Shown: positions 53,701 to 63,877 of the stretch, piece by piece | Numbering within the stretch: position 1 is the first letter of the stretch | Layout: every line of letters starts with the position of its first letter | From: Leucobacter sp. Psy1 | GTDB lineage: Bacteria > Actinomycetota > Actinomycetes > Actinomycetales > Microbacteriaceae | Length of the DNA stretch: 64,000 nucleotides | Assembly (NCBI RefSeq): GCF_020096995.1 | Contig: NZ_CP083692.1 | Location: 1,674,001-1,738,000 of the forward strand | Reading direction: 5' to 3' | Notes under the pieces: generated by a model | Told to the model about the DNA's origin: nothing | Databases searched by the model: none | The model's input: only the letters and a program-made list of their open reading frames with translations | Made by a program: the position numbers and the translations under genes

Positions 53701-55668
53701 GTGATCACGAACGATGTCGTCGGACAAACCTCGACGGCCGCGCCCGCAGGGCCCGTCCGCAGGTGGCTCCTCGCCTCCACGGTCGAGGACCCGGGGAGTC
53801 ACACAGGCCCCCACGGCCGCCCGCGACCCGACCGTGGCCGCCCCTGGTGGCAGGTGATGTGCCTCACCGGTGTCGACTACTTCTCGACGCTCGGCTACCA
53901 GCCCGCGCTGGCCGCAGTCGCCGCAGGGGCGATCGCACCGGTGGCGACGATCGTGCTCGTGCTCGTGACGTTGTGCGGCGCGCTTCCGGTCTACCGACGC
54001 GTCGCCCGCGAGAGCCCGAACGGCACGGGCTCACTCGCCATGCTCGCAGCGCTCTTCCCGCACTGGCGCGGCAAGCTCATCGTCCTCGTGCTCCTCGGGT
54101 TCGTCGCGACGGACTTCATGATCACGATGACGCTTTCGGCGGCTGACGCCACGGCTCACCTGGTAGAAAATCCGGCCGTCGCTCGGATGTTGGGAACTTC
54201 CGAGTCCGGCGCGACCCGGGTAGGGGAGGGGCCGCTCGGCATCGTCATCACCATCGGGTTCCTCACGGCGCTCGCACTGGTGTTCCTGCGCGGGTTCGCG
54301 GAGGCGATCCGGCTCGCGTCGGTGCTCGTCGCGCTCTTCCTCGCACTCAACGCCGTCGTGATCGCCGTCTCGCTCGGTCAGCTCGCAGCGCAGCCGCCGG
54401 TCGTCACCGACTGGTGGAGCACGCTGACAACTCAGCACGGCGACCCCTGGCTCGTCGTGGCGATCGCCCTGCTCGTCTTCCCGAAACTCGCACTCGGTCT
54501 GTCCGGTTTCGAGACGGGCGTCGCCGTGATGCCGCAGATCCGCGGCGACCGGATCGCCGGCGCGCGCAAACTCCTCGCCACCTCCGCCGCGATCATGAGC
54601 GTCTTCCTGGTCACCTCGTCCCTCGTCACGGTCACGCTCATCCCCGCGAGCGCGTTCGGCCCGGATGGCGAAGCACACGGTCGCGCGCTCGCCTACCTCG
54701 CCCATCAGTATCTGGGCGAGGGTTTCGGCAGCGTCTATGACGCGACGACGATCGCGATCCTCTGGTTCGCCGGGGCATCGGCGCTCGCCGGTCTCATCAA
54801 CGTCGTCGGCCGCTATCTGCCTCACTACGGCATGGCTCCGGCGTGGACCAGAGCCACACGTCCACTCGTGCTCGTCCTCCTCGGCGTCGCCATCCTCGTC
54901 ACCCTGGCATTCGGCGGAAGCGTCGAAGCCCAGGGTGGGGCCTACGCCACGGGCGTGCTCGTACTCATCTGCTCGGCCGCTCTGGCGGTCACCGTCTCGG
55001 CGCACCGCGCAGGGCACCGCACAGCCGCCCGCGTCTACGGCGGGATCACAGCGGTGTTCGCTTATACGGCGGGCGCGAACATCATCGAGCGCCCCGACGG
55101 CATCAAAGTCGCCGCCTGCTTCATCGCGGGCATCCTCGTCGTGAGCGCCGTCTCCCGCATCGCCAGATCGACCGAACTTCGCGCGACTGCCGTCCACCTC
55201 GATGACGCGGCGCGCGGCCTCGTCGCGGGACCGGCGGATCAGCCGCTGCTGCTCATCGCGCACGATCCACGCGACTGCACAGCCGAACGGTATCGCGCGA
55301 AGCTCAGTCACGCCGAGGCGGCTCACGGACTCTGCGGGGCCGGTGCGATCTTCCTGGAAGTGTCCGTTCCCGACAGCTCCGAGTTCGAGCAGGAGCTGAT
55401 GGTGCACGGCACCCATCGTCACGGGTACCCGGTGCTCGAGGTCAGCGGCCCGACGGTCCCCAACGCGCTTGCCGCGGTCGCACTGAGCCTCAGGGACGCC
55501 TCCGGCAGAAAGCCCCACCTCTTCTTCCGCTGGACCGAGGGGAACCCGGTGCTCGAGGGACTCCGGTTCTTCCTGCTCGGCGAGGGCGAGATTGCTGCCG
55601 TGACCCGTGAAGTGCTTCGCGCAGCTGAGCATGATCCGACGCGCAGACCCTGGGTGCACGCCGCGTAG
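53701..55668 (+). CDS. APC-superfamily permease with C-terminal cytoplasmic domain
   Basis: A 655-residue transporter. After a hydrophilic N-terminus of about 50 residues comes WQVMCLTGVDYFSTLGYQPAL, an APC-fold first helix, then about 12 hydrophobic segments to near residue 480. A soluble C-terminal domain of about 150 residues follows. The family is annotated as amino-acid transport, but its length and tail also recall potassium transporters of the KUP/KimA kind; the substrate is not determined. The GTG start follows a -10 box directly. The neighbours do not point to a pathway. Confidence 0.75.
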   Translation: MITNDVVGQTSTAAPAGPVRRWLLASTVEDPGSHTGPHGRPRPDRGRPWWQVMCLTGVDYFSTLGYQPALAAVAAGAIAPVATIVLVLVTLCGALPVYRRVARESPNGTGSLAMLAALFPHWRGKLIVLVLLGFVATDFMITMTLSAADATAHLVENPAVARMLGTSESGATRVGEGPLGIVITIGFLTALALVFLRGFAEAIRLASVLVALFLALNAVVIAVSLGQLAAQPPVVTDWWSTLTTQHGDPWLVVAIALLVFPKLALGLSGFETGVAVMPQIRGDRIAGARKLLATSAAIMSVFLVTSSLVTVTLIPASAFGPDGEAHGRALAYLAHQYLGEGFGSVYDATTIAILWFAGASALAGLINVVGRYLPHYGMAPAWTRATRPLVLVLLGVAILVTLAFGGSVEAQGGAYATGVLVLICSAALAVTVSAHRAGHRTAARVYGGITAVFAYTAGANIIERPDGIKVAACFIAGILVVSAVSRIARSTELRATAVHLDDAARGLVAGPADQPLLLIAHDPRDCTAERYRAKLSHAEAAHGLCGAGAIFLEVSVPDSSEFEQELMVHGTHRHGYPVLEVSGPTVPNALAAVALSLRDASGRKPHLFFRWTEGNPVLEGLRFFLLGEGEIAAVTREVLRAAEHDPTRRPWVHAA

Positions 55669-55690
55669 CGCCGGTGCGTTTCTCTCGCGC

Positions 55691-55702
55691 TAATCTGGGC
55701 GC
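55691..55702 (+). promoter_or_regulatory. Leaderless promoter -10 of the MetB-like gene
   Basis: TAATCT (55691-55696) is 6 nt before the ATG at 55703. Confidence 0.5.
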
Positions 55703-56854
55703 ATGCACCCTGAGGAATCCGCGCACACCGACACCAGGCTCGTCGCACTCGGCCGTCCGGTCGCCGAGAACGCCGCCGCTCTGAATCCGCCGATCGTGCT
55801 CACATCGACGTTCCGGAGCGCCGGTGATCCGGAGGAGGGGGACCGCGTGTACGCGCGCTACTCCAACCCGACCTGGGAACCGCTCGAGGCGGCGATCGCC
55901 GATCTCGAGGGCTCCGAGGTCCCCGGCCTGGCATACGCCTCGGGCATGGCGGCCGTCGCGGCGGCCTTTTCGCTGGTGCCCGTCGGCGGGACCGTCGTCG
56001 TCCCGAGCGCCTCCTACAACGGCACCATCGGACTCGCGCGCGAACTCTCTGCAGGCGGTGCGCTCGTGCTCCGCGAGATCGACCCGCTCGATCTCGCTGC
56101 TACGGAAGCGGCCCTCGACGGAGCCGACCTCCTGTGGATCGAATCGCCGACGAACCCGATGCTCGACGTCGTCGACCTGCCTGCGCTCGTCGCGGCCGCT
56201 CGGGAGCGCCGGGTGACGGTCGTCGTCGACAACACCTTCAGCACCCCGCTCCGACAGCGACCGCTGCTCGTTGGCGCGGACGTGGTGGTCCACTCGGCGA
56301 CGAAGTACATCTCCGGCCATTCCGACGTGGTGCTCGGCCTCCTCATCGCCCGCGATGCGGATGTGCGCGAGCGACTGCTGCGCCAGCGGACCCTGCACGG
56401 CGCGATCCCCGGCCCGTTCGAGGCATGGCTCGCGCTGCGCGGGCTGCGCACGCTCGCCCTGCGCCTCGACCGCTCCGAGGCGAATGCGCACGAGCTCGCC
56501 CGGCGCCTTGAACACCACCCGGCACTGGCTCGGGTACGGTACCCCGGCTTGCCCGCCGATCCGAATCACGAGCGCGCGAGGGCGCAACTCGACGGGTACG
56601 GCGCGGTGGTCTCGATCGAGCTCGACTCGGTGGAGCGCGCCGACGCCGTTGTCTCGGCACTGCGCGTCTTCACCCCGGCGACGAGTCTCGGCGGCGTCGA
56701 ATCTCTCGTCGAGCGCCGGAGGCGGCACCCTGCGGAGCCCCGCGAAGTGCCAGCCGGACTGATCCGCCTGAGCATCGGCATCGAGCACGTCGACGATCTC
56801 TGGCGAGACCTTGAGCAGGCACTCGAGTACGCGACGGGGACTACGGGAGACTGA
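55703..56854 (+). CDS. PLP-dependent trans-sulfuration enzyme (cystathionine gamma-synthase/lyase family)
   Basis: A 383-residue Cys/Met-metabolism enzyme. The PLP-binding Lys is in HSATKYISGHSDVV, with YASGMAAVAAAFSLV and the Asp of VVVDNTFSTPL holding the cofactor ring. It may be cystathionine gamma-synthase (MetB), gamma-lyase or a homoserine sulfhydrylase; these are hard to tell apart by reading. It starts at the ATG next to a -10 box. Its 3' end overlaps that of ctaA by 14 bp in convergent orientation. Confidence 0.85.
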   Translation: MHPEESAHTDTRLVALGRPVAENAAALNPPIVLTSTFRSAGDPEEGDRVYARYSNPTWEPLEAAIADLEGSEVPGLAYASGMAAVAAAFSLVPVGGTVVVPSASYNGTIGLARELSAGGALVLREIDPLDLAATEAALDGADLLWIESPTNPMLDVVDLPALVAAARERRVTVVVDNTFSTPLRQRPLLVGADVVVHSATKYISGHSDVVLGLLIARDADVRERLLRQRTLHGAIPGPFEAWLALRGLRTLALRLDRSEANAHELARRLEHHPALARVRYPGLPADPNHERARAQLDGYGAVVSIELDSVERADAVVSALRVFTPATSLGGVESLVERRRRHPAEPREVPAGLIRLSIGIEHVDDLWRDLEQALEYATGTTGD

Positions 56855-57749
56855 CCTCGGCGACCGGGCGCTTCACGCGAAGCACATTGAGCGTCATTGT
56901 CGCCGCCGTCAGTGCGGCGAGCACCATGTGGATACCGACGGCGAGCGGGGGGAGTCCGGCATTGGCCTGGTAGATGCCGACCGCGATCTGCACGAGCAGC
57001 AGCGCGAGCAGCAGCGAGGCGGACGGCAGGGTCCTCAACCGTCTCGCCGAGGACCAGGCGACCAGCACGATCACCAGCACGAGCGTGATGTAGCCCGGCC
57101 AGGCGTGAAGGTGGCTCAGCAGCGTCGCGTCGAAGCCGTCGCGCACCACCGTCTCGTCGCCCGAATGCGGGCCGTTGCCGGTGGTGAGCACGCCCATGAA
57201 GACGATGATGGCCATGAACAGCGTCGTGACGTGGGTGAGGATCGCGTACCCCTTCGGAACCGCCCGCGCTCGGGCGCCGCCCGGCTCGCGCATCCGCACG
57301 AGGTACGCGGCGGTGACGCACACGATGATGAGCGACACGGTGTAGTGGAAGCCGACGAGCACGGCATCGAGCCGCTCCCACACAACGATTCCGCCGACGA
57401 CGGCCTGCAGCGCCACCAGCACGAGCACCACGATCGAGATCGCGAAGAGATCACGACGCTCCCGGCGGATGCGGAAGCTCAGGATCACGACGAGGATCGC
57501 GGCGAGCAGCAGCGGACCGCTGATCGTGCGATTGCCGAACTCGATCAATCCGTGAATGCCCATCTCCGGCGTGGGCGTCAGCGATCCCGGCACGCACGAG
57601 GGCCACTCACTGCACCCGAGACCCGATCCGGTGAGGCGTACCGCACCACCTGTAGCGATAATCGTCACGTTCAGAATGAACGAGATCCACGCCGTCACGG
57701 ACAGGAATCGACCGATATGCGGGCGCGTCGCGACTGAGGGTGATGACAC
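56841..57749 (-). CDS. ctaA: Haem A synthase
   Basis: Oxidises haem O to haem A. It is 302 aa of the CtaA/COX15 family with eight membrane helices in two repeats. The cysteine pair [12 protein letters not shown] lies in the first extracellular loop; histidines [16 protein letters not shown] and SHLHAWPGY are candidate haem ligands. The GTG at 57749 follows AGAGGAG. It is divergent from the suf operon and convergent with the trans-sulfuration gene; ctaB is 3 kb away. Confidence 0.93.
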   Translation of the reverse strand: MSSPSVATRPHIGRFLSVTAWISFILNVTIIATGGAVRLTGSGLGCSEWPSCVPGSLTPTPEMGIHGLIEFGNRTISGPLLLAAILVVILSFRIRRERRDLFAISIVVLVLVALQAVVGGIVVWERLDAVLVGFHYTVSLIIVCVTAAYLVRMREPGGARARAVPKGYAILTHVTTLFMAIIVFMGVLTTGNGPHSGDETVVRDGFDATLLSHLHAWPGYITLVLVIVLVAWSSARRLRTLPSASLLLALLLVQIAVGIYQANAGLPPLAVGIHMVLAALTAATMTLNVLRVKRPVAEVSLP

Positions 57750-57804
57750 CGAGGCTCCTCTCGAGGCACGGCATTCCCAGGAGATCATCCGAGAGTCCCT
57801 CACT

Positions 57805-57836
57805 ATTTCGCGAGGAAATCTGTAGAATGGGAAGCT
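57805..57836 (+). promoter_or_regulatory. suf operon promoter with a palindrome next to the -10
   Basis: TAGAAT (57823-57828) is preceded by the 5-5-5 inverted repeat ATTTC-GCGAG-GAAAT (57805-57819), an operator candidate between -35 and -10. No regulator gene is adjacent. The transcript would carry a leader of about 175 nt before sufB. Confidence 0.5.
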
Positions 57837-58028
57837 GTGGTTGCGTTCCGTGGCCCCGAGGTTCGGGCAAGATCCCGAAGCACCGGAGCCCGTTCGCATC
57901 CAGAATACTGCACCGCTGCAGGGAGCTCGACGAGTACTGGGCCGATCCCGCTGATGCGGGCCGACCCGGTGGAGCCGGCTCCCGCAGCGGGAACGATCGA
58001 GGGATGGAAACGATGCCAGAGGTGCTGA
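57837..58028 (+). CDS. Putative leader ORF upstream of sufB, ending in Cys-Gln-Arg-Cys
   Basis: A 63-codon ORF from a GTG 8 nt after the suf -10 box (leaderless layout) to a TGA at 58026-58028. Its tail overlaps the sufB start by 16 nt. The predicted peptide has three cysteines (25, 60, 63), two of them in the last four codons. Such placement resembles cysteine-responsive leader peptides known upstream of sulfur genes in mycobacteria. Coding potential is uncertain in this GC-rich leader, where open frames arise by chance. Confidence 0.3.
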   Translation: MVAFRGPEVRARSRSTGARSHPEYCTAAGSSTSTGPIPLMRADPVEPAPAAGTIEGWKRCQRC

Positions 58029-59431
58029 TTGATCGGCCAGAGCTTGAGAGCCTGGGCCAGTACGAGTTCGGGTGGCACGACGCCGATGAGGCGGGTGCCA
58101 TCGCTAAGCGCGGCCTCAGCGAGCAGGTCGTGCGCGAGATCTCCGAGCTCAAGAACGAGCCGGAGTGGATGCTGCAGCGACGCCTGAAGGCCCTGCAGAT
58201 CTTCGGCCGCAAGCCGATGCCGACGTTCGGCGCCGATCTCTCCGAGATCGACTTCGACAACATCAAGTACTTCGTGCGCTCCACGGAGAAGCAGGCCACC
58301 ACTTGGGAGGACCTGCCCGAGGAGATCAAGAACACGTACGAGAAGCTCGGCATCCCCGAGGCGGAGCGCCAGCGCCTCGTTGCCGGCGTCGCGGCTCAGT
58401 ACGAGTCGGAGGTCGTCTACCACCAGATCCGCGAGGATCTCGAGGAGCAGGGCGTGCTCTTCCTCGACACCGACACGGCGCTGCGCGAGCACCCGGAGAT
58501 CTTCGAGGAGTACTTCGGGACCGTCATTCCATCGGGCGATAACAAGTTCGCCGCGCTCAACACCGCCGTGTGGTCGGGCGGCTCATTCGTCTACGTGCCG
58601 AAGGGCGTCCACGTCGAGATTCCGCTCCAGGCCTACTTCCGCATCAACACGGAGAACATGGGCCAGTTCGAACGGACGCTCATCATCGCCGACGAGGACA
58701 GCTACGTCCACTACATCGAGGGCTGCACGGCCCCGATCTACAAGTCGGACTCGCTGCACTCCGCCGTCGTCGAGATCGTCGTGAAGAAGAACGCCCGCGT
58801 GCGCTACACGACGATCCAGAACTGGTCGAACAACGTCTACAACCTCGTCACGAAGCGCGCCGTCGCGGAAGAGGGTGCGACGATGGAGTGGGTCGACGGC
58901 AACATCGGCTCCAAGGTGACCATGAAGTACCCCTCGATCTTCCTCACGGGTGAGCGCGCCAAGGGCGAGACGCTGTCGGTGGCTTTCGCCGGCCCCGGAC
59001 AGCACCAGGACGCCGGTGCGAAGATGATCCACCTGGCGCCCCACACCAAGTCCTCGATCCTCTCGAAGTCGATCGCGCGCGGAGGCGGGCGCACCGGCTA
59101 TCGCGGTGAGGTCCGCGTCGATGCCAACGCGCATCACGCCGCGAACTCCGTGGTCTGCGACGCCCTGCTCGTCGACACCATTTCGCGCAGCGACACGTAC
59201 CCCGCGATCGACATCCGCACCGACGATGCCGTGCTCGGCCACGAGGCGACGGTGTCGCGGGTGAGCGAGGAGCAGCTCTTCTACCTGATGAGCCGCGGGC
59301 TGGCCGAAGAAGAGGCCATGGCGATGATCGTGCGCGGCTTCATCGAGCCGATCGCACGCGAGCTGCCCATGGAGTACGCACTCGAACTGAACAAGCTCAT
59401 CGAGATGGGCATGGAAGGATCCGTCGGATAA
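58013..59431 (+). CDS. sufB: Fe-S cluster assembly protein SufB
   Basis: The scaffold subunit of the SufBCD complex, 472 aa. It has the conserved core beta-helix ([38 protein letters not shown]), [11 protein letters not shown] with a conserved Cys, and the C-terminal [19 protein letters not shown] with [19 protein letters not shown]. The ATG at 58013 is chosen because GAGGG sits 9 nt upstream; the ATG at 58004 has no suitable spacing. The stop overlaps the sufD start (TAATG). Confidence 0.95.
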   Translation: MPEVLIDRPELESLGQYEFGWHDADEAGAIAKRGLSEQVVREISELKNEPEWMLQRRLKALQIFGRKPMPTFGADLSEIDFDNIKYFVRSTEKQATTWEDLPEEIKNTYEKLGIPEAERQRLVAGVAAQYESEVVYHQIREDLEEQGVLFLDTDTALREHPEIFEEYFGTVIPSGDNKFAALNTAVWSGGSFVYVPKGVHVEIPLQAYFRINTENMGQFERTLIIADEDSYVHYIEGCTAPIYKSDSLHSAVVEIVVKKNARVRYTTIQNWSNNVYNLVTKRAVAEEGATMEWVDGNIGSKVTMKYPSIFLTGERAKGETLSVAFAGPGQHQDAGAKMIHLAPHTKSSILSKSIARGGGRTGYRGEVRVDANAHHAANSVVCDALLVDTISRSDTYPAIDIRTDDAVLGHEATVSRVSEEQLFYLMSRGLAEEEAMAMIVRGFIEPIARELPMEYALELNKLIEMGMEGSVG

Positions 59432-60636
59432 TGACCGAAGCTGTCGCAACGAAGACTGCGGAGACCCCGGGCGGCACCGCCCAGCACGGACTGCAGGCGC
59501 ACTCGGACGGCGGGTGGGATTTCGGCGCTCCGGTGCAGACGCGCTCCGCGCGTTTCACCTCGACGGATGTCGCTGATTTCCCCGCCGTGACGGGGCGCGA
59601 GGGGAACTGGAAGTTCACCCCGGTGGCCGAGCTCGGCACGCTGCTCGACGGTGTCCTCGACGGTTCGCAGCCGAGCGATGACGCCTCGTCGATCGAGGGC
59701 CTCTCACTCGAGTGGATCGATGGTGACTCCGAGCTCATCGGACGCGCCGGAACGCCCGAGGACCGGGCGGCCGCGAATGCCTGGACCCACTTCGAGAAGG
59801 CGCTGTACGTGAACGTCAGCGGAGAGCACGACGAGGCCCTTACGCTCGACCGTCGCGGATTCGGCACCGAGGCGCGCGCGGCACACACCGTCATCGAGGC
59901 GGCGCCGCGCTCGAACGCCGTCGTGATCCTGAAGCACACCGGCCCCGCACACCTCACCGAGAACGTTGAGGTCGTCGTCGGAGAGGGTGCGCAGCTCACC
60001 CTCGTGTCGGTGCAGCAGTGGGACGAGGGCGCGATTCACCTCTCGAGCCACTTCGCCCAGGTCGGGCGCGACGCGAGCCTCAAGCACATCGTCGTCTCGC
60101 TCGGCGGCGGCATCGTTCGCGTGAACCCCACGATCCACCTCGATTCCGAGGGCGGCAACGGCGAGGCGCTCGGCGCATACTTCGCCGATGCCGGTCAGCA
60201 CTTGGAGCACCAGGTCTACATGGACCACAATGCCCCGCACACCCGCAGCCGGGTCACCTACAAGGGTGCGCTCCGCGGCGAGGGCGCGCACACCGTGTGG
60301 ATCGGCGACGTGCTCATCCGCAACAGCGCGAGCGGCACCGACAGCTACGAGCAGAACCGCAACCTCGTGCTCTCCGAGGGCACGCGCGCGGATTCGATCC
60401 CGAACCTCGAGATCGAGACCGGCGACATCGCCGGAGCCGGTCACGCCTCGGCCACCGGCCGGTTCGATGACGAGCACCTGTTCTACCTGCAGAGCCGCGG
60501 CATCTCCGAGGAGGAGGCGCGTCGACTCGTCGTGCGCGGCTTCCTGCTCGAGGTCATCCAGCAGATCGGTGAGCCCGACATCGAGGCGCAGCTCCAGGCC
60601 GCGATCGAGGCCGAGCTCTCCGAAAGCGCCGCGTAA
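59431..60636 (+). CDS. sufD: Fe-S cluster assembly protein SufD
   Basis: A 401-residue paralogue of SufB forming the SufBC2D complex. The N-terminus is variable; the C-terminal half has YMDHNAPHTRSRVTYKGAL, NRNLVLSEGTRADSIPNLEI and YLQSRGISEEEARRLVVRGF, including the conserved histidine region used in cluster assembly. It starts within the sufB stop and is followed after 3 bp by the Rieske gene. Confidence 0.94.
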   Translation: MTEAVATKTAETPGGTAQHGLQAHSDGGWDFGAPVQTRSARFTSTDVADFPAVTGREGNWKFTPVAELGTLLDGVLDGSQPSDDASSIEGLSLEWIDGDSELIGRAGTPEDRAAANAWTHFEKALYVNVSGEHDEALTLDRRGFGTEARAAHTVIEAAPRSNAVVILKHTGPAHLTENVEVVVGEGAQLTLVSVQQWDEGAIHLSSHFAQVGRDASLKHIVVSLGGGIVRVNPTIHLDSEGGNGEALGAYFADAGQHLEHQVYMDHNAPHTRSRVTYKGALRGEGAHTVWIGDVLIRNSASGTDSYEQNRNLVLSEGTRADSIPNLEIETGDIAGAGHASATGRFDDEHLFYLQSRGISEEEARRLVVRGFLLEVIQQIGEPDIEAQLQAAIEAELSESAA

Positions 60637-60639
60637 GCC

Positions 60640-60968
60640 GTGGCCCGACAGAAGGCACTCGCACTGAGCGACCTCGTCCAGGACCAGGCGACGCGCGTCG
60701 TCATCGACGATGTTCCGATCGCCGTCGTGCTCGACAGCGAGGGATCGGTCCACGCCATCGGCGACACCTGCAGCCACGGGCAGATCAGCCTGGCCGAAGG
60801 GTTCGTCGAGGGCGACACGCTCGAGTGCTGGGCGCACGGCTCGGCATTCTCCCTCTGCACCGGTATCCCGCAGAACCTGCCGGCGTACGAGCCGGTTCCC
60901 GTCTATGTCGTCGAGATCGTCGACGGCGATGTGTACATCGACCCCAACGTTACGAAAGAGATTCAACA

Positions 60969-60972
<4 letters not shown>
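60640..60972 (+). CDS. Rieske [2Fe-2S] protein of the suf operon
   Basis: A 110-residue single-domain Rieske ferredoxin. The ligands are Cys44 and His46 (TCSHGQ) and Cys63 and His66 (CWAHGSAF), all present. Homologues annotated as non-haem-iron oxygenase ferredoxin subunits are regularly found between sufD and sufC in Actinobacteria. A role supplying electrons for cluster building is plausible but unproven. GTG start; its TGA overlaps the sufC ATG. Confidence 0.9.
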
Positions 60973-61730
<758 letters not shown>

Positions 61731-61777
61731 ACTCGTCGACGCGAGTTCCGCAGCCGAATCCATCCGAGGAGGACCGC

Positions 61778-62122
61778 ATGAGTGAGACCATTCCGGCCAC
61801 GTCGATCGCCCCCGAGTTCCGGGAGCAGGCGATCGAGGCGCTGAAGGACGTCGCCGACCCCGAACTCGGCGTGAACATCGTCGACCTCGGCCTCATCTAC
61901 GACCTCGCGTTCGACGAGGAGCATGACGCGCTCGTCATCAGCATGACGCTGACGAGCGCCGGCTGCCCGCTCACGGACGTGATCGAGAACGACATCGCCG
62001 AGGCGCTCGACGGCCTGGTCACGGCCTTCCGCATCAACTGGGTGTGGATGCCGCCGTGGACGCCCGAGCGGATCACCGATGACGGGCGCGATATGATGAG
62101 GGCTTTGGGGTTCGCCATCTAA
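61778..62122 (+). CDS. sufT: Metal-sulfur cluster assembly factor (SufT/MIP18-like, DUF59)
   Basis: A 114-residue DUF59 protein. The DPELGVNIVDLGLIYD stretch (27-42) and the reactive Cys63 in TSAGCPLTD are the family marks; WVWMPPWTPERITDDGRDMMRALGF is the C-terminal block. It helps mature Fe-S enzymes. GAGGAGGA precedes the ATG. It may be read from the suf operon and from its own -10 box. Confidence 0.93.
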   Translation: MSETIPATSIAPEFREQAIEALKDVADPELGVNIVDLGLIYDLAFDEEHDALVISMTLTSAGCPLTDVIENDIAEALDGLVTAFRINWVWMPPWTPERITDDGRDMMRALGFAI

Positions 62123-62158
62123 GAGGGTTCGCCCGGCACCCAGCCCCGCCCCACCCCC

Positions 62159-62223
62159 GCAGATTCGGGTCAGTTCGGCACAGTGTTGCGCACGCGCACC
62201 CTGTCGAACTGACCCGAATCTGC
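62159..62223. repeat. Long perfect inverted repeat between sufT and the ABC-F gene
   Basis: The 19 bp arms 62159-62177 and 62205-62223 are perfectly complementary around a 27 nt GC-rich loop. It lies 36 bp after the sufT stop. It may be a terminator of the suf operon, but no T-run follows at once, and the arm length suggests a palindromic repeat element. Confidence 0.7.
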
Positions 62224-62254
62224 GTGTGAACACTGTTTTTGAGGAGAACGTTCC

Positions 62255-63853
62255 GTGATTATCGTCGAGGACCTCGCGATCGACGTCGGCGCACGCCGAC
62301 TCATGTCCGAGGTGTCGTTCCGCGTGAACCCCGGTGACAAGATCGGGCTCGTCGGGCGCAACGGCGCAGGGAAGACGACGCTCACGCGAACCCTCTCCGG
62401 GGAGCTCCAGCCCGCGGAGGGATCCGTCTCGGTGAAGGGGGAGCTCGGCTTCCTCCCGCAGGACACGCGGACAGGGGACCCCGAGCAGCTCGCCCGACAC
62501 CGCATTCTCGACGCGCGCGGTCTCGGATCGCTGACGAAGAACATCGCCCGCGCCACCGAGGAGATGGGCTCTGACGATCCCGCGAAGGCCGAGAAGGCGA
62601 TGAAGCGCTTCGGATCGCTCACGGACCGGTTCCAGGCTCTCGGTGGATACTCGGCCGAGGCAGAAGCCGCCTCGATCTCGCACAACCTCGGGCTGCCCGA
62701 CCGAATCCTGGATCAGCCGCTGAAGACGCTTTCGGGCGGCCAGCGTCGCCGTATCGAGCTGGCGAGGATCCTGTTCTCCGATGCCGACACCATGATCCTC
62801 GACGAGCCGACGAACCACCTCGACGCCGATTCGATCGTGTGGCTCCGGGAGTTTCTCAAGAGCTACAAGGGCGGCGTGATCGTGATCTCCCACGACATCG
62901 ACCTCGTCGGCGAAACCGTGAACCGGGTCTTCTACCTCGACGCGAACCGTCAGGTCATCGACGTCTACAACATGGGCTGGAAGCTCTACCAGCGCCAGCG
63001 CGCCGCCGACGAGGAGCGCCGTCGCAAAGAACGCGCCAACGTCGAGAAGAAGGCCTCAGCCCTCAAGGATCAGGCGGCGAAGTTCGGGGCGAAGGCCTCG
63101 AAGGCGGCCGCTGCACATCAGATGGTGGCGCGCGCCGAGCGGATGCTCTCCGGCCTCGAGGACGAGCGCCAGGTCGAGCGGGTCGCGAAGCTCCGCTTTC
63201 CCGAGCCATCGCCCTGCGGCAAGACGCCGCTGCAGGCGGAGGGGCTCTCGAAGTCCTACGGGTCGCTCGAGATCTTCGCGGGAGTCGATCTCGCCATCGA
63301 CCGCGGTTCGAAAGTCGTGGTCCTGGGGTTGAACGGCGCGGGCAAGACCACGCTGCTGCGCCTCCTCGCCGGCGTCGACGAGCCCGACACGGGAGGCATC
63401 GTCGCCGGGCACGGGTTGAAGGTCGGGTACTACGCCCAGGAGCACGAGACGCTCGATCACCGTGCGACGATCCTGCAGAACATGGTGTCGGTCTCCCAGC
63501 ATCTGACGGAGACCGAGGCGCGGAAGGTACTCGGCTCGTTCCTCTTCACGGGGGATGACGTGCACAAGCCGGCCGGCGTGCTCTCAGGCGGCGAGAAGAC
63601 GCGACTCGCTCTGGCGATGCTCGTGGTGTCGAGCGCCAACGTCCTGCTGCTCGACGAGCCGACGAACAACCTGGACCCCGCGAGCCGCGAGGAGATCCTG
63701 GACGCGCTCGCGCACTTCTCGGGCGCCGTCGTACTCGTGTCGCACGATCAGGGCGCCGTCGAATCGCTCAACCCGGAGCGGGTGCTCATCATGCCTGAGG
63801 CCACCGAGGACCACTGGTCGAAGGATTACCTCGAGCTCATCGAGCTGGCGTAA
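62255..63853 (+). CDS. ABC-F family ATPase
   Basis: A 532-residue cytoplasmic protein with two ABC cassettes and no membrane segment. The first cassette has GRNGAGKTTLTRTL and LSGGQRRRIELARIL with LDEPTNHLDAD; the charged linker (about 240-300) has RQRAADEERRRKERANVEKKA; the second has GLNGAGKTTLLRLL, LSGGEKTRLALAM and LDEPTNNLDPA. ABC-F proteins act on the ribosome as translation factors or in antibiotic resistance; this housekeeping-type member cannot be assigned a drug. The GTG start has GAGGAG 8 nt upstream. Confidence 0.92.
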   Translation: MIIVEDLAIDVGARRLMSEVSFRVNPGDKIGLVGRNGAGKTTLTRTLSGELQPAEGSVSVKGELGFLPQDTRTGDPEQLARHRILDARGLGSLTKNIARATEEMGSDDPAKAEKAMKRFGSLTDRFQALGGYSAEAEAASISHNLGLPDRILDQPLKTLSGGQRRRIELARILFSDADTMILDEPTNHLDADSIVWLREFLKSYKGGVIVISHDIDLVGETVNRVFYLDANRQVIDVYNMGWKLYQRQRAADEERRRKERANVEKKASALKDQAAKFGAKASKAAAAHQMVARAERMLSGLEDERQVERVAKLRFPEPSPCGKTPLQAEGLSKSYGSLEIFAGVDLAIDRGSKVVVLGLNGAGKTTLLRLLAGVDEPDTGGIVAGHGLKVGYYAQEHETLDHRATILQNMVSVSQHLTETEARKVLGSFLFTGDDVHKPAGVLSGGEKTRLALAMLVVSSANVLLLDEPTNNLDPASREEILDALAHFSGAVVLVSHDQGAVESLNPERVLIMPEATEDHWSKDYLELIELA

Positions 63854-63877
63854 AGGAGCGGTCGGGGGCCGTCGCGC

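Noticed and set aside
58004-58012. ATG at 58004 as the start of sufB
   Set aside because: It abuts GAGGG with no spacing. The ATG at 58013 has proper spacing and matches the family N-terminus.
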